This document shows, piece by piece, positions 7,552 through 16,798 of a stretch of 64,000 nucleotides of DNA (the stretch's first letter is position 1; each line of letters opens with the position of its first letter). Under the pieces are notes generated by a model. It did not search any database. It was not told the origin of the DNA and saw only the letters and a list, made by a program, of their open reading frames with translations. Source of the DNA: Mycobacterium paraense (GTDB lineage Bacteria; Actinomycetota; Actinomycetes; Mycobacteriales; Mycobacteriaceae); contig NZ_LQPM01000003.1 in the NCBI RefSeq assembly GCF_002101815.1, positions 170,439 to 234,438 of the forward strand, written 5' to 3'. The translations under genes were made by a program, and so were the position numbers.

Positions 7552-8658
7552 ATGGATTCAGACCGCTTCCGTAGGCTGCTGGACGCGCCCGCCCCGTTCG
7601 CGTCGGTCTACTTCGACGACTCGCATGACACGCACGACGCCGAGGCTCAGCTCGAGCTGAAGTGGCGGGCGGTACGCGAAGGGCTCGAAAACCAGGGCGC
7701 CGACCGGGCCGTCGTCGACGCCATCGGGGACGCGGTGCTCAACCTGCGGCCGCCGATCGGCCGAAGCGGCCGCGCGGTGGTCGCCAGCGCCGACGGCGTG
7801 GTGATCAACGAGCATCTGGCACGGCCCGCCGCGACCACCATCGTCCGCGTGTCCGAATTGCCTTATCTGGTACCGATTCTCGAGTACAGCTTCGATCACC
7901 CCGACTACCTCCTGGTGGTTGTCGACCACAGCGGCGCCGACATCACCACGCACATCGGCGGCACGCTGCGCTCGGAAACCGTCGATGGTGGCGGCCAGCC
8001 GGTGCACCACGCCGCCGGAGCGGAGACCGCCGGATACGGCGACCCGCAGCTCCGCAGCGACGAGGCCGCCCGCAAGAACGTGCGCGCCGTCGCCGACCGC
8101 GTCGGCGAGCTCGTCGACGACAAGGGCATCGACGTGATCTTCGTCGTCGGCGAGGTGCGGTCGCGCTCGGACTTGCTGAGCACGTTGCCCGAGCGGTTGC
8201 GGGATCGCGCGGTGGCGCTCGAGGTCGGGGCGCGGCACAGCGGCCACGATTTCGGCGAGGTCGAGGACGCCATCGAGGCCGAGTTCGTCAACCGCCAACT
8301 GCGCACGATCGACGCCGCCGCCGAGCGCTTCACCGCCGAGCTCGGCCGCCAATCCGGGCTGGCCGCCGAGGGTCTCGACGCTGTCTGCTCGGCGCTGCGC
8401 CAGGGCGCGGTCGAGACGCTGATCGTCGGGGATCTCGGCGACGCCACCGTCGTCGCCGACGAGGGCCTGACGACGATCGCGCCGAACGAGAACGTGCTGT
8501 CCGAGCAGGGCGCCGCGCCCGCCAAGACGCTGCGGGCCGACGAGGCGCTGCCGCTGTTCGCGATATCCGTCGGGGCGTCGCTGCTGCACGCCGGCGAGCG
8601 CGTCGCGCCGGCCGACGGCGTCGGCGCCGTGCTGCGCTACGCGCCGACCCTGCACTGA
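7552..8658 (+). CDS. Rv2629-like protein with eRF1-type fold (baeRF family)
   Basis: 368 residues from ATG 7552; the track-length start at 7519 adds only an unrelated leader. The sequence closely follows M. tuberculosis Rv2629, a DosR-regulated protein, including PFASVYFDDSHDTHDAE at the N-terminus, the middle VVVDHSGADITTHIGG, FVVGEVRSRSDLLSTLPE, and a C-terminal segment DTxIVGDLGDATVV-like followed by RADEALPLFAISVGASLLH. These proteins share the eRF1 domain 2/3 fold with ribosome-rescue factors such as Vms1, but the catalytic Gly-Gly-Gln is not seen. A ribosome-hibernation or rescue role is inference. The gene ends just before tRNA-Ser on the opposite strand. Confidence 0.8.
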   Translation: MDSDRFRRLLDAPAPFASVYFDDSHDTHDAEAQLELKWRAVREGLENQGADRAVVDAIGDAVLNLRPPIGRSGRAVVASADGVVINEHLARPAATTIVRVSELPYLVPILEYSFDHPDYLLVVVDHSGADITTHIGGTLRSETVDGGGQPVHHAAGAETAGYGDPQLRSDEAARKNVRAVADRVGELVDDKGIDVIFVVGEVRSRSDLLSTLPERLRDRAVALEVGARHSGHDFGEVEDAIEAEFVNRQLRTIDAAAERFTAELGRQSGLAAEGLDAVCSALRQGAVETLIVGDLGDATVVADEGLTTIAPNENVLSEQGAAPAKTLRADEALPLFAISVGASLLHAGERVAPADGVGAVLRYAPTLH

Positions 8659-8667
8659 CTCGGTTGG

Positions 8668-8754
8668 CGGTGGCGGAGGGATTTGAACCCCCGGACGGTT
8701 TTAGCCGTCTCTCGCTTTCAAGGCGAGTGCATTAGGCCGCTCTGCCACGCCACC
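8668..8754 (-). tRNA. tRNA-Ser (anticodon UGA)
   Basis: Class II tRNA on the minus strand. The acceptor stem GGTGGCG pairs with CGCCACC, with discriminator G from base 8668. The anticodon stem CTCGC/GCGAG encloses CTTGAAA, giving anticodon TGA. The long variable arm is GACGGCTAAAACCGTC and the T arm GGTTCAAATCC. Confidence 0.95.
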
Positions 8755-8770
8755 GCTGATAAGGGTAACG

Positions 8771-9760
8771 GTGACTAGTAACGTCGCCGTCATGCGCGCG
8801 ATCGTCGCCGAATCCTCCGATCAACTGTCCTGGCAAGAAGTGCCCGACGCCGCCGCCGGCCCCGGCGAGGTGCTGATCAAGGTGGCCGCGGCCGGCGTCA
8901 ACCGCGCCGACGTGCTGCAGGCCGCCGGCAAGTACCCGCCGCCGCCCGGCGCCAGCGACATCATCGGCATGGAGGTGTCGGGGGTCGTCGCCGACGCGGG
9001 CGAGGGCGTCGCGGATTGGTCTGCGGGACAAGAGGTTTGCGCCTTGCTAGCCGGCGGGGGCTACGCCGAATACGTCGCCGTGCCCGCCGGCCAGGTGCTG
9101 CCCGTTCCCGAGGGGGTGGACCTCGTCGACGCCGCCGGGTTGCCGGAGGTGGCGTGCACGGTGTGGTCGAACCTGGTGATGACCGCCCATCTGGGCAAGG
9201 GCCAGGTGTTGCTGGTGCACGGCGGCGGTAGCGGCATCGGCAGCCACGCGATCCAGGTCGCGACGGCACTGGGCGCGCGGGTGGCCGTCACCGCCGGGTC
9301 GGCGGAGAAGCTCGAATTCTGCCGCGAGCTGGGCGCCGAGATCACCATCAACTACCGCGACGAGGACTTCGTCGCGCGGGTACGGGACAGCGGCGGCGCC
9401 GACGTGATCCTCGACATCATGGGGGCGGCCTACCTGGACCGCAACATCGACGCCCTGGCCACCGACGGGCAGCTGGTCATCATCGGCATGCAGGGCGGCC
9501 TGAAGGGCGAGCTCAACATCGGCAAGCTGCTGGCCAAGCGGGCGCGGGTCATCGGCACCACGCTGCGCGCCCGGCCGGTGACCGGGCCGAACAGCAAGAC
9601 CGAGATCGTCCAGGCGGTGCGGACATCGGTGTGGCCGCTGATCGCCGAGGGCCGGGTGCGGCCGATCATCGGCGCCCGCATGCCCATCCAGCAGGCCGGT
9701 GACGCGCACCGACAGCTGGTCGACAGCAAGGTGACCGGAAAGATCGTGCTGACCGTCTAG
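8771..9760 (+). CDS. NAD(P)H:quinone oxidoreductase, zinc-independent MDR family
   Basis: Medium-chain reductase of 329 residues. GTG 8771 has AAGGG five bases upstream and is preferred; ATG 8792 (MRAIVAESSDQ) is the alternative and matches where the family homology begins. The N-terminal GroES-like half (GPGEVLIKVAAAGVNRADVLQAAGKYPPPPG) is typical of PIG3/QorB-type quinone oxidoreductases. The Rossmann motif VHGGGSGIGSHAIQVATALGARVAVT binds NADPH. Catalytic zinc ligands are absent. It probably reduces quinones or other electrophiles in the cytosol. Orthologue of Rv3777. It is convergent with the next gene, stops 8 bases apart. Confidence 0.88.
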   Translation: MTSNVAVMRAIVAESSDQLSWQEVPDAAAGPGEVLIKVAAAGVNRADVLQAAGKYPPPPGASDIIGMEVSGVVADAGEGVADWSAGQEVCALLAGGGYAEYVAVPAGQVLPVPEGVDLVDAAGLPEVACTVWSNLVMTAHLGKGQVLLVHGGGSGIGSHAIQVATALGARVAVTAGSAEKLEFCRELGAEITINYRDEDFVARVRDSGGADVILDIMGAAYLDRNIDALATDGQLVIIGMQGGLKGELNIGKLLAKRARVIGTTLRARPVTGPNSKTEIVQAVRTSVWPLIAEGRVRPIIGARMPIQQAGDAHRQLVDSKVTGKIVLTV

Positions 9761-9768
9761 CGGCGCGC

Positions 9769-10965
9769 TCAGCCCAGCGACGCCAGCGCGCGCACCAGCT
9801 GGTCGACCTCGGCCGTCGTCGAGTAGTGCGCCAGCCCGACGGTGACGGCGCCGCCCACGTCGTTGACGCCCAGCACGTCGAGCGCGCGTGAGCTCTCGTT
9901 GGTGATGGCCAGGATTCCGTTGTCCGCCAAGCGCTGCACGACGCGTTCGGCCGGGACGTCCTGCAGGGCGAAGCTGACGACCGGGATCCGCGCCTCGGGC
10001 CGTCCGATGACCATCACCAGCGGCAGCGACCGCAGCGACACCATCAGGTAGTCGAACACCCGGTTGAGGTACGCGGTGGCGGACTGGGTCGACACCGACA
10101 GGCGTTCGCGGCGGGTGCCGCGCGCGGACTCGTCGAGTGCCGCCAGGTACTCGACGCTGGCCACCACGCCGGCCAGCAGACCGAACTGGTGGGCGCCGAG
10201 CTCGAGGCGGGCCGGCCCGGTCGCGTTGGGGTCGGTCGAGACGGTGCCGAACGTGCCGATCAGTCCCGGGTCGCGGAACACCAGCGCCCCGACCGGCGGC
10301 CCGCCCCAGGCGAGGGCGTTCACCGCCACCACGTCGGCGTCGGTCTCCTTGACGTCGAGCAACCGGTACGGAGCGGCCGCGGAGTGGTCGACCACCACCA
10401 GGCCGCCGACGTCGTGCACCAGCTTGGTCATCGCCCGCAGGTCGGTGACGGTGCCCAGCGTCGCCGACGCCGTCGAGACGGCGACCAGCCGGGTCGACTT
10501 CCCGATCAGGCTCTCCCACTGCCACGTCGGCAGCTCGCCGGTCTCGATGTCGATCTCGGCCCACTTCACCTTGGCGCCGTAGCGGTGGGCGGCCCGCAGC
10601 CACGGGGCGATGTTGGCCTCGTCGTCGAGCCGGCTGACGACCACCTCGTAGCCCAGGCCGGCCCGCGAGGACGACGCTTCGGCCAGCGACGACAACAGGA
10701 TGGCGCGATCGGCGCCCAGCACGACGCCCGCCGGGTCGGCGTTGAACAAGTCGGCCACCGCGGCCCGCGCCGCGTCGAGCACCGCGGCGCTGCGCCGCGC
10801 GGACGGGTGCGCGCCGGAGGTGGTGGCGCTCGACCGTCTGAACGCCGTGGACACCGTGGTCGCGACGGAATCCGGGATGAGCATGCCGGCGGGCGCGTCG
10901 AAATGCACCCACCCGTCACCCAGTGAGGGATGCAGTCCGCGCACCCGGGCGACGTCGTAAGCCAT
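9769..10965 (-). CDS. class-V aminotransferase homologue lacking the PLP lysine
   Basis: 398 residues from ATG 10965. The fold is that of cysteine desulfurases and selenocysteine lyases: [10 protein letters not shown] near the start, [20 protein letters not shown], and [11 protein letters not shown] with the PLP-nitrogen Asp193. The motif that should read H-K-x-x-G-P is [13 protein letters not shown], putting Leu218 and Ala219 where His and the Schiff-base Lys belong. Normal transamination or desulfuration is therefore unlikely. The M. tuberculosis homologue Rv3778c is annotated as an aminotransferase and, as I recall it, has a similar AWGGPP motif. It may be a regulatory or binding protein. 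It starts about 100 bases from the divergent Rv3779-like gene. Confidence 0.85.
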   Translation of the reverse strand: MAYDVARVRGLHPSLGDGWVHFDAPAGMLIPDSVATTVSTAFRRSSATTSGAHPSARRSAAVLDAARAAVADLFNADPAGVVLGADRAILLSSLAEASSSRAGLGYEVVVSRLDDEANIAPWLRAAHRYGAKVKWAEIDIETGELPTWQWESLIGKSTRLVAVSTASATLGTVTDLRAMTKLVHDVGGLVVVDHSAAAPYRLLDVKETDADVVAVNALAWGGPPVGALVFRDPGLIGTFGTVSTDPNATGPARLELGAHQFGLLAGVVASVEYLAALDESARGTRRERLSVSTQSATAYLNRVFDYLMVSLRSLPLVMVIGRPEARIPVVSFALQDVPAERVVQRLADNGILAITNESSRALDVLGVNDVGGAVTVGLAHYSTTAEVDQLVRALASLG

Positions 10966-11067
10966 GCCAGCCACCTTAGAGCTTCGCAATTCCGCGAAAA
11001 TTGTGACGGTAGCGGGTGCCCCTCAGGCATTGGCAAGCCGGGTCACCCGGGCAGCCATACTAGTCGA

Positions 11068-13038
11068 GTGGGCCTGTGGACCGGAACGCTGATCGCACTG
11101 TTCTTGCAGATCGCACCGGGTGTGATCGTCGCGCGCATCACCCAGCTAACTTGGCCGGTGGCCATCGCGGTTGGCCCGGCGCTGACCTATGGCGTTGTGG
11201 CGCTGGCGATTATCCCCTTCGGTGCGCTCGGAATCCCTTGGAACGGTTGGACTGCGCTGGCCACGCTCGTGGTGGTGTGCCTGGCGGCGACGGGTTTGCA
11301 GCTGCTGCTGGCCCGCTACCGCGACGCCGAAGCCGAGGCCCGCGGAATCGGGGGCTGGCCGGCGGCGCTGGTGGCCGCCGGCGTGCTACTGGGCGCCGCG
11401 CTGATCATGTGGGCGGGTTACCGCGGGCTCACGCACTGGCAGTCGATCCCCAGCACCTGGGACGCGGCCTGGCACGCCAACGAGGTGCGCTACATCCTCG
11501 ACACCGGCCAGGCGTCGTCCACGCACATGGGCGAGCTGCGCAACGTCGAGACGCACCAGCCGCTGTACTACCCGTCCGTCTTCCACGCCCTGACCGCGAT
11601 CTACTGCCAACTCACCGGGGCGGCGCCCACCACCGGCTACACCGTGACCTCGCTGGCCGCGTCGGTGTGGCTGTTTCCGTCCAGCGCCGCCACGCTCACC
11701 TGGTTCCTGCTGCGCCCGATCGGCGGTCAGTGGCGCACGGCGGCCGTCTCGGCCACCGCCGCGGCGCTGTCGGCGTCGTTCACCTCGGTCCCCTACGTCG
11801 AGTTCGGCGTCGCGGCGATGCCCAACCTGGCCGCCTACGGCGTCGCGATCCCGACGTTCGTCCTGATCGCCTCGACGTTGCGGCACCGCGACCGCGTTCC
11901 GGCGGCCGTGCTGGCGCTGGTGGGCATCTTGTCGGTGCACCTGACCGGCGGGTTTATCGTCATCCTGTTCCTGTTGGCCTGGTGGCTGCTGGACGCCGTG
12001 TGGCATCCGGTGCGCGGCCGCCTCGCCGACGCGCTGACCCTCGCCGCCGTCGCGGTGCCGACGGGCCTGATCCTGGCCCCGCAGTTCCTCGGGGTGCTTC
12101 GGCAGGCCGACATCATCGCCGGGCACGCGTTCCCCAGCTTCAAGAGCGTCAAGCAGGGCATCATCGACGCGCTGCTGCTGCACACCCGCCACCTGAACGA
12201 CTTCCCCACCCAGTACGGCCTGCTGGTGCTGATCTACCTGGGCATGGCGATCCTGCTGTACAAGCGGATCTGGTGGCCGCCGGCCGTCTGGCTGGTGCTG
12301 ACCGTGGCGACGATCTACTCGGGGGCGCCGTTTCGCAACCCCGTCGGTCGCGCCATCGAGGAGTTCAGCCAGTTCTTCTACAACGACCCGCGGCGCCTGA
12401 CGGCGGTGGTGACCATGCTCGTGACGCCGATGGCGGCCATCGCGCTGTTCGCGATCGTCGCGGTGGTGGTCGGGGCGGCCAGGCTTGTCACCGGCCGGTT
12501 CAAACAGTTGCGTTCCCCGGTCTGGACCGCCGCCACGGCGGTCCTTCTTCTGTTGGCCACCGTGCTCACCGCCCGGCACTACCTCTACCGGCACATCGTG
12601 CTGTTCGGCGACAAATACGACTCGGTGATGATCGACCAGCGCGACCTGATGGCGATGGCCTACCTGGCCACCCTGCCCGGCGCCCGCGACACGCTGATCG
12701 GCGACTCGAACGTCGACGGCACCACGTGGATGTACGCGGTGGCCGACCTGCACCCGCTGTGGACGCACTACGACTTCCCGCAGCAGACCGGGCCGGGCTA
12801 CTACCGCTACATCTTCTGGACCTCGGCGCGCAAAGGCGAATCCGATCCGAAGGTCGTCGAGGCGATTAAAGCGCTCAATATCAGGTACATCTTGACTAGC
12901 ACGCCCAACGTCAGAGGGTTTGCCACGCCTGACGGGCTAGTGTCTCTGGATAAATCGACGTCGTGGACGATGATCTACGACAACGGTGGGGCTCGAATCT
13001 ACGAGTGGCGCCCAGACGCCGCGGCGCCGCACCCTTAA
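11068..13038 (+). CDS. Rv3779-like polytopic membrane protein (DUF6541), polyprenyl-phosphomannose related
   Basis: 656 residues from GTG 11068. An open frame extends upstream to 10930, but that part overlaps the divergent gene and is not hydrophobic. Around a dozen membrane helices fill residues 1-520, with a large extracytoplasmic C-terminal part (from about DKYDSVMIDQRD to the end). The loop ending TWDAAWHANEVRYILDTG (about 130-150) resembles the first acidic loop of GT-C glycosyltransferases. M. tuberculosis Rv3779 was linked to polyprenyl-phosphomannose synthesis or use; the family is now DUF6541. The gene stands upstream of bpa with a 14-base gap. Confidence 0.85.
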   Translation: MGLWTGTLIALFLQIAPGVIVARITQLTWPVAIAVGPALTYGVVALAIIPFGALGIPWNGWTALATLVVVCLAATGLQLLLARYRDAEAEARGIGGWPAALVAAGVLLGAALIMWAGYRGLTHWQSIPSTWDAAWHANEVRYILDTGQASSTHMGELRNVETHQPLYYPSVFHALTAIYCQLTGAAPTTGYTVTSLAASVWLFPSSAATLTWFLLRPIGGQWRTAAVSATAAALSASFTSVPYVEFGVAAMPNLAAYGVAIPTFVLIASTLRHRDRVPAAVLALVGILSVHLTGGFIVILFLLAWWLLDAVWHPVRGRLADALTLAAVAVPTGLILAPQFLGVLRQADIIAGHAFPSFKSVKQGIIDALLLHTRHLNDFPTQYGLLVLIYLGMAILLYKRIWWPPAVWLVLTVATIYSGAPFRNPVGRAIEEFSQFFYNDPRRLTAVVTMLVTPMAAIALFAIVAVVVGAARLVTGRFKQLRSPVWTAATAVLLLLATVLTARHYLYRHIVLFGDKYDSVMIDQRDLMAMAYLATLPGARDTLIGDSNVDGTTWMYAVADLHPLWTHYDFPQQTGPGYYRYIFWTSARKGESDPKVVEAIKALNIRYILTSTPNVRGFATPDGLVSLDKSTSWTMIYDNGGARIYEWRPDAAAPHP

Positions 13039-13052
13039 AGTCCCCGACGAGG

Positions 13053-13589
13053 ATGGTGAATGGATTGACTAACGGCAACGACGGCCCCGACGCCGACGGC
13101 ATCGAGGTCATAGGCGGCGTCGACCCGCGGGTCATGGCGCTGCGTGACGCGGAGGACGACTCCGACGAGCGCTCCCTGACCGACCTGGTCGAGCAGCCGG
13201 CGAAGGTGATGCGCATCGGCACCATGATCAAGCAACTGCTCGAGGAGGTGCGCGCGGCGCCGCTGGACGAGGCCAGCCGCAACCGGCTGCGCGACATCCA
13301 CGCGACGAGCATCCGCGAGCTCGAAGAGGGCCTGGCGCCGGAGCTGCGCGAGGAGCTCGACCGGCTCACCCTGCCGTTCAGCGAGGACGTCGCGCCCTCG
13401 GATGCCGAATTGCGCATCGCTCAGGCGCAGCTGGTCGGCTGGCTGGAAGGCCTGTTCCACGGCATCCAGACGGCGCTGTTCGCACAGCAGATGGCCGCGC
13501 GCGCGCAGCTGGAGCAGATGCGCCAGGGCGCGCTGCCCCCGGGCATCGGCAAGCCGGGCGGCGGCTCCGGACACGGTCAGTACCTGTAA
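13053..13589 (+). CDS. bpa: bacterial proteasome activator Bpa
   Basis: 178 residues from ATG 13053, the same length as Rv3780. It is an ATP-independent ring-forming activator that opens the 20S proteasome and helps degrade certain proteins, including the HspR repressor in M. tuberculosis. The four-helix core is nearly invariant (SLTDLVEQPAKVMRIGTMIK, AQLVGWLEGLFHGIQTALFA). The C-terminus ends GHGQYL, the GQYL docking motif that inserts into proteasome alpha-ring pockets, like the QYL end of Mpa. The N-terminal 30 residues are acidic and probably disordered. It lies between Rv3779-like and wzt, as in other mycobacteria. Confidence 0.95.
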   Translation: MVNGLTNGNDGPDADGIEVIGGVDPRVMALRDAEDDSDERSLTDLVEQPAKVMRIGTMIKQLLEEVRAAPLDEASRNRLRDIHATSIRELEEGLAPELREELDRLTLPFSEDVAPSDAELRIAQAQLVGWLEGLFHGIQTALFAQQMAARAQLEQMRQGALPPGIGKPGGGSGHGQYL

Positions 13590-13599
13590 GCAGCCGACG

Positions 13600-14397
13600 G
13601 TGCCGGGGCCTCACATCGAGACGCGCGACGCGTGGGTCGAATTTCCCATCTTCGACGCCAAGTCGCGCTCGCTGAAGAAGGCTTTCCTGGGCAAGGCGGG
13701 CGGCACGATCGGTCGCAACAACTCCAACGTCGTCGTCATCGAGGCGCTGCGTGACATCACGATGACGCTCGAGCTGGGCGACCGGGTCGGGCTCGTCGGT
13801 CACAACGGGGCCGGGAAATCGACTCTGCTGCGGCTCCTTTCGGGCATCTACGAGCCCACCCGCGGGTGGGCGAAGGTCACCGGCCGGGTCGCGCCGGTCT
13901 TCGACCTCGGCGTCGGCATGGACCCCGAGATCTCCGGCTACGAGAACATCATCATCCGGGGGCTGTTCCTGGGGCAGACCCGCAAGCAAATGGTGTCCAA
14001 GGTCGACGAGATCGCCGAGTTCACCGAGCTGGGCGATTACCTGTCGATGCCGCTGCGCACCTACTCCACCGGGATGCGGGTCCGGCTGGCGATGGGCGTG
14101 GTCACCAGCATCGACCCCGAGATCCTGCTGCTCGACGAGGGCATCGGCGCCGTCGACGCCGACTTCCTGAAGAAGGCCCAGACCCGATTGCAGAAGCTGG
14201 TGGAGCGCTCCGGAATCCTGGTCTTCGCCAGCCATTCCAACGAATTTCTGGCCCGGCTCTGCAAGACCGCGATGTGGATCGACCACGGCGTCGTCCGCAT
14301 GACCGGCGGCATCGAGGACGTGGTGCGCGCCTACGAGGGCGAGGACGCGGCCCGGCACGTGCGCGAGGTGCTGGCCGAGACCGCCGGACAGCCGTGA
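13600..14397 (+). CDS. rfbE: ABC transporter ATPase Wzt/RfbE, galactan export
   Basis: 265 residues from GTG 13600, 10 bases after bpa. It is the ATPase half of an O-antigen-type (ABC-2) exporter. Walker A is VGHNGAGKST, the signature YSTGM, and Walker B EILLLDEG; GVGMDPEISGYENI is typical of Wzt N-domains. There is no C-terminal carbohydrate-binding domain, so export should not require a terminal cap. With Wzm it is thought to flip lipid-linked galactan across the membrane in mycobacteria. The stop overlaps the glfT1 start (GTGA). Orthologue of Rv3781. Confidence 0.93.
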   Translation: MPGPHIETRDAWVEFPIFDAKSRSLKKAFLGKAGGTIGRNNSNVVVIEALRDITMTLELGDRVGLVGHNGAGKSTLLRLLSGIYEPTRGWAKVTGRVAPVFDLGVGMDPEISGYENIIIRGLFLGQTRKQMVSKVDEIAEFTELGDYLSMPLRTYSTGMRVRLAMGVVTSIDPEILLLDEGIGAVDADFLKKAQTRLQKLVERSGILVFASHSNEFLARLCKTAMWIDHGVVRMTGGIEDVVRAYEGEDAARHVREVLAETAGQP

Positions 14398-15311
14398 CCG
14401 ACACCGTCTTCGCCGTCGTGGTCACCCACCGGCGCCCCGACGAGCTGGCCAAGTCGCTGGACGTGCTCAGCACGCAAAGCCGGCTGCCCGATCACCTGAT
14501 CGTGGTCGACAACGACGGCCTCGCGGACGGTGGCCGGGTCCGGGATCTGGTGGCCGGACAACCGATTCCGACGACCTACCTTGGCTCGCGCCGAAACCTG
14601 GGCGGCGCGGGAGGTTTCGCGCTCGGCATGTTGCACGCGCTGGCGCAGGGCGCCGACTGGGTGTGGCTGGCCGACGACGACGGACGCCCGCAGGACTCGC
14701 GCGTCCTGGCAACGCTGCTGGCCTGCGCCGAGAAGTACGGCCTGGCCGAGGTGTCGCCGATGGTGTGCAATGCCGACGACCCCCAGCGGCTCGCGTTCCC
14801 GCTGCGGCGCGGCCTGGTATGGCGCAGGCGCGCAAGCGAATTGCGCACCGAGGAGGGCCAGGATCTGCTGCGCGGCATCGCGTCGTTGTTCAACGGCGCG
14901 CTGTTCCGGGCGTCGACGCTGGAGGCGATCGGCGTTCCGGACCTGCGGCTGTTCATTCGCGGCGACGAGGTGGAGATGCACCGCCGGCTGGTTCGGTCCG
15001 GCCTGCCGTTCGGCACCTGCCTGGACGCGGTCTACCTGCACCCGTGCGGATCCGACGAGTTCAAGCCGATCCTGGGCGGCCGGATGCACACCCAGTACCC
15101 CGACGACGCCGCCAAGCGATTCTTCACCTACCGCAACCGCGGCTACCTGATGGCGCAACCCGGCCTGCGCAAGCTCCTGTTCCAGGAGTGGGTCCGGTTC
15201 GGCTGGTTCTTTCTGGTGACCCGCCGCGACGCCAAGGGGCTGGTCGAGTGGATTCGGTTGCGGCGCTTGGGTCGTCGCGAGCGCTTCGGGAAGCCGGGAG
15301 GGTCGGCATGA
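14394..15311 (+). CDS. glfT1: galactofuranosyltransferase GlfT1
   Basis: 305 residues from GTG 14394. This GT2-family enzyme adds the first galactofuranose residues to the Rha-GlcNAc-diphospho-decaprenol linker, priming galactan synthesis. The nucleotide-binding start is FAVVVTHRRPDELAKSL, followed by the metal-binding DDD in VWLADDDGRPQ and the acceptor-side motifs NGALFRAS and RGDEVEMHRR. NLGGAGGFALGM resembles the matching loop in GlfT2. Genes wzt, glfT1 and wzm overlap by four bases each, so they are one translational unit. Orthologue of Rv3782. Confidence 0.93.
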   Translation: MTDTVFAVVVTHRRPDELAKSLDVLSTQSRLPDHLIVVDNDGLADGGRVRDLVAGQPIPTTYLGSRRNLGGAGGFALGMLHALAQGADWVWLADDDGRPQDSRVLATLLACAEKYGLAEVSPMVCNADDPQRLAFPLRRGLVWRRRASELRTEEGQDLLRGIASLFNGALFRASTLEAIGVPDLRLFIRGDEVEMHRRLVRSGLPFGTCLDAVYLHPCGSDEFKPILGGRMHTQYPDDAAKRFFTYRNRGYLMAQPGLRKLLFQEWVRFGWFFLVTRRDAKGLVEWIRLRRLGRRERFGKPGGSA

Positions 15312-16138
15312 CATTCATCGACGCGGCGGCGCAGTCGCGCACCTTTGCCCGCGCCCGCAGCGACCTGCTCGACGGCTTCCGCCGGCACGAGCTGTGGCTG
15401 CACCTGGGCTGGCAGGACATCAAGCAGCGCTACCGCCGTTCGGTGCTGGGACCGTTCTGGATCACCATCGCCACCGGCACCACCGCCGTCGCGCTGGGCG
15501 CGTTGTACTCCAAGCTTTTCCACCTCGATCTGGCGGTGCACCTGCCCTACGTCACGCTCGGGCTGATCATCTGGAACATGATCAACGCCGCCATCCTCGA
15601 GGGTGCCGAGGTGTTCGTCGCCAACGAGGGGCTGATCAAGCAGCTGCCGACGCCGCTGAGCGTGCACGTCTACCGGCTGGTGTGGCGGCAGATGATCCTG
15701 TTCGCGCACAACATCGCCATCTACGTCGTCGTCGCGATCATCTTCCCCAAGCCGTGGTCGTGGGCCGATCTCTCGGTCATCCCGGCGCTGGGGTTGATCG
15801 TGCTCAATTCCATTTGGGTGTCACTGTGTTTCGGCATCCTGGCGACCCGCTACCGCGACATCGGTCCCCTGCTGTTCTCGGTCGTGCAGTTGCTGTTCTA
15901 CATGACGCCGATCATCTGGAACGACGAGACGCTGCGGGCGCAGGGCGCGGGGCGCTGGGCGAGCATCATCGAGCTCAACCCGCTGCTGCACTACCTCGAC
16001 ATCGTTCGGACCCCGTTGCTGGGCGGCCACCAGGAGCTGCGGCACTGGGTGGTGGTCCTGGTGCTCACGGCCGTCGGCTGGGTGCTGGCCGCCTTCGCGA
16101 TGCGGCAATACCGCGCCCGGGTGCCGTACTGGGTGTAG
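15308..16138 (+). CDS. rfbD: ABC-2 transporter permease Wzm/RfbD, galactan export
   Basis: 276 residues from ATG 15308, overlapping glfT1. This is the ABC-2 permease of O-antigen type, with six membrane helices after a cytoplasmic amphipathic segment. LGWQDIKQRYRRSVLGPFW is the standard N-terminal motif of Wzm proteins, and FYMTPIIWNDE and NPLLHYLDIVRTPLL are the C-terminal family motifs. It pairs with the ATPase two genes upstream to move the lipid-linked galactan precursor. Orthologue of Rv3783. Confidence 0.93.
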   Translation: MTFIDAAAQSRTFARARSDLLDGFRRHELWLHLGWQDIKQRYRRSVLGPFWITIATGTTAVALGALYSKLFHLDLAVHLPYVTLGLIIWNMINAAILEGAEVFVANEGLIKQLPTPLSVHVYRLVWRQMILFAHNIAIYVVVAIIFPKPWSWADLSVIPALGLIVLNSIWVSLCFGILATRYRDIGPLLFSVVQLLFYMTPIIWNDETLRAQGAGRWASIIELNPLLHYLDIVRTPLLGGHQELRHWVVVLVLTAVGWVLAAFAMRQYRARVPYWV

Positions 16139-16302
16139 CCCGGCTCCGACAGACCGGCGCCGGAATGAGAATTGCCGTTTGTTGGGATCGGTAGCAAACC
16201 GCCGCAATGTAATGGTTTCGAGTAGACAATTACCGATCCGACGGTTCCAGCGTGGGCCGATACTGATCGTCGGCGTCGTCTCGTAAAGGGAGTGAGGCAA
16301 CC

Positions 16303-16656
16303 GTGTCGCACTATCGCACCGTGAAGAGGATGCTCGGTGGAGCGCTGCTGTCAGGCGGCATCACCCTGGCGCTTGTGGGCGGGGGAGCCGCCACCGCCCA
16401 AGCCGAGCCCTACTTTGGGCCGTGGACATGCTGTCCGGGCCAGAAGGACGGACATCCCCAAGGGCCCGGCTCGGGATGCCCGTTCTCGGGCGCGGGAGTT
16501 AACTGGGACAAGAACGTCTGCCACACCTGGTGGAGCGTCTACTACGGGCACGGAAACGTGGGGCCCACGACATGGGATGGACCCGATGCACCGCCGCCGG
16601 AGGCCATGCAGAAGCCACCTTGCGGTTTCCCCTTCATGTGTTCGGGGACGCCGTAA
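16303..16656 (+). CDS. small secreted cysteine protein, WCPGQ/CHTW family (copy A)
   Basis: 117 residues from GTG 16303, chosen because the purine-rich ribosome site AAAGGGAGTGAGG lies just upstream. A signal peptide (basic start, hydrophobic core LLSGGITLALVGGGAA, cleavage near AQA-EP) precedes a mature domain of about 82 residues. The mature part has GPWTCCPGQ (43-47), NWDKNVCHTWW (67-77), GNVGPTTWDG and a proline-rich end with two more Cys. There are six Cys in all, so disulfides are likely. Two related proteins lie at 25772-26098 and 26119-26418. Function unknown. The upstream gap holds an inverted repeat, GGATCGGTA (16185) and TACCGATCC (16231). Confidence 0.75.
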   Translation: MSHYRTVKRMLGGALLSGGITLALVGGGAATAQAEPYFGPWTCCPGQKDGHPQGPGSGCPFSGAGVNWDKNVCHTWWSVYYGHGNVGPTTWDGPDAPPPEAMQKPPCGFPFMCSGTP

Positions 16657-16798
16657 TCGGGTGCTCGGCTCAATCCCTCGCCGACCCGGCATGAGTGCAG
16701 CACCAAACCCGATGGGATCCTGCTCTTTCCAGCGTTAGTTGAAGCGGTGCCAAGAATCCTTCAAGGATCCGTCAAGGCGCCGGCCCGACGCTGCCGGC

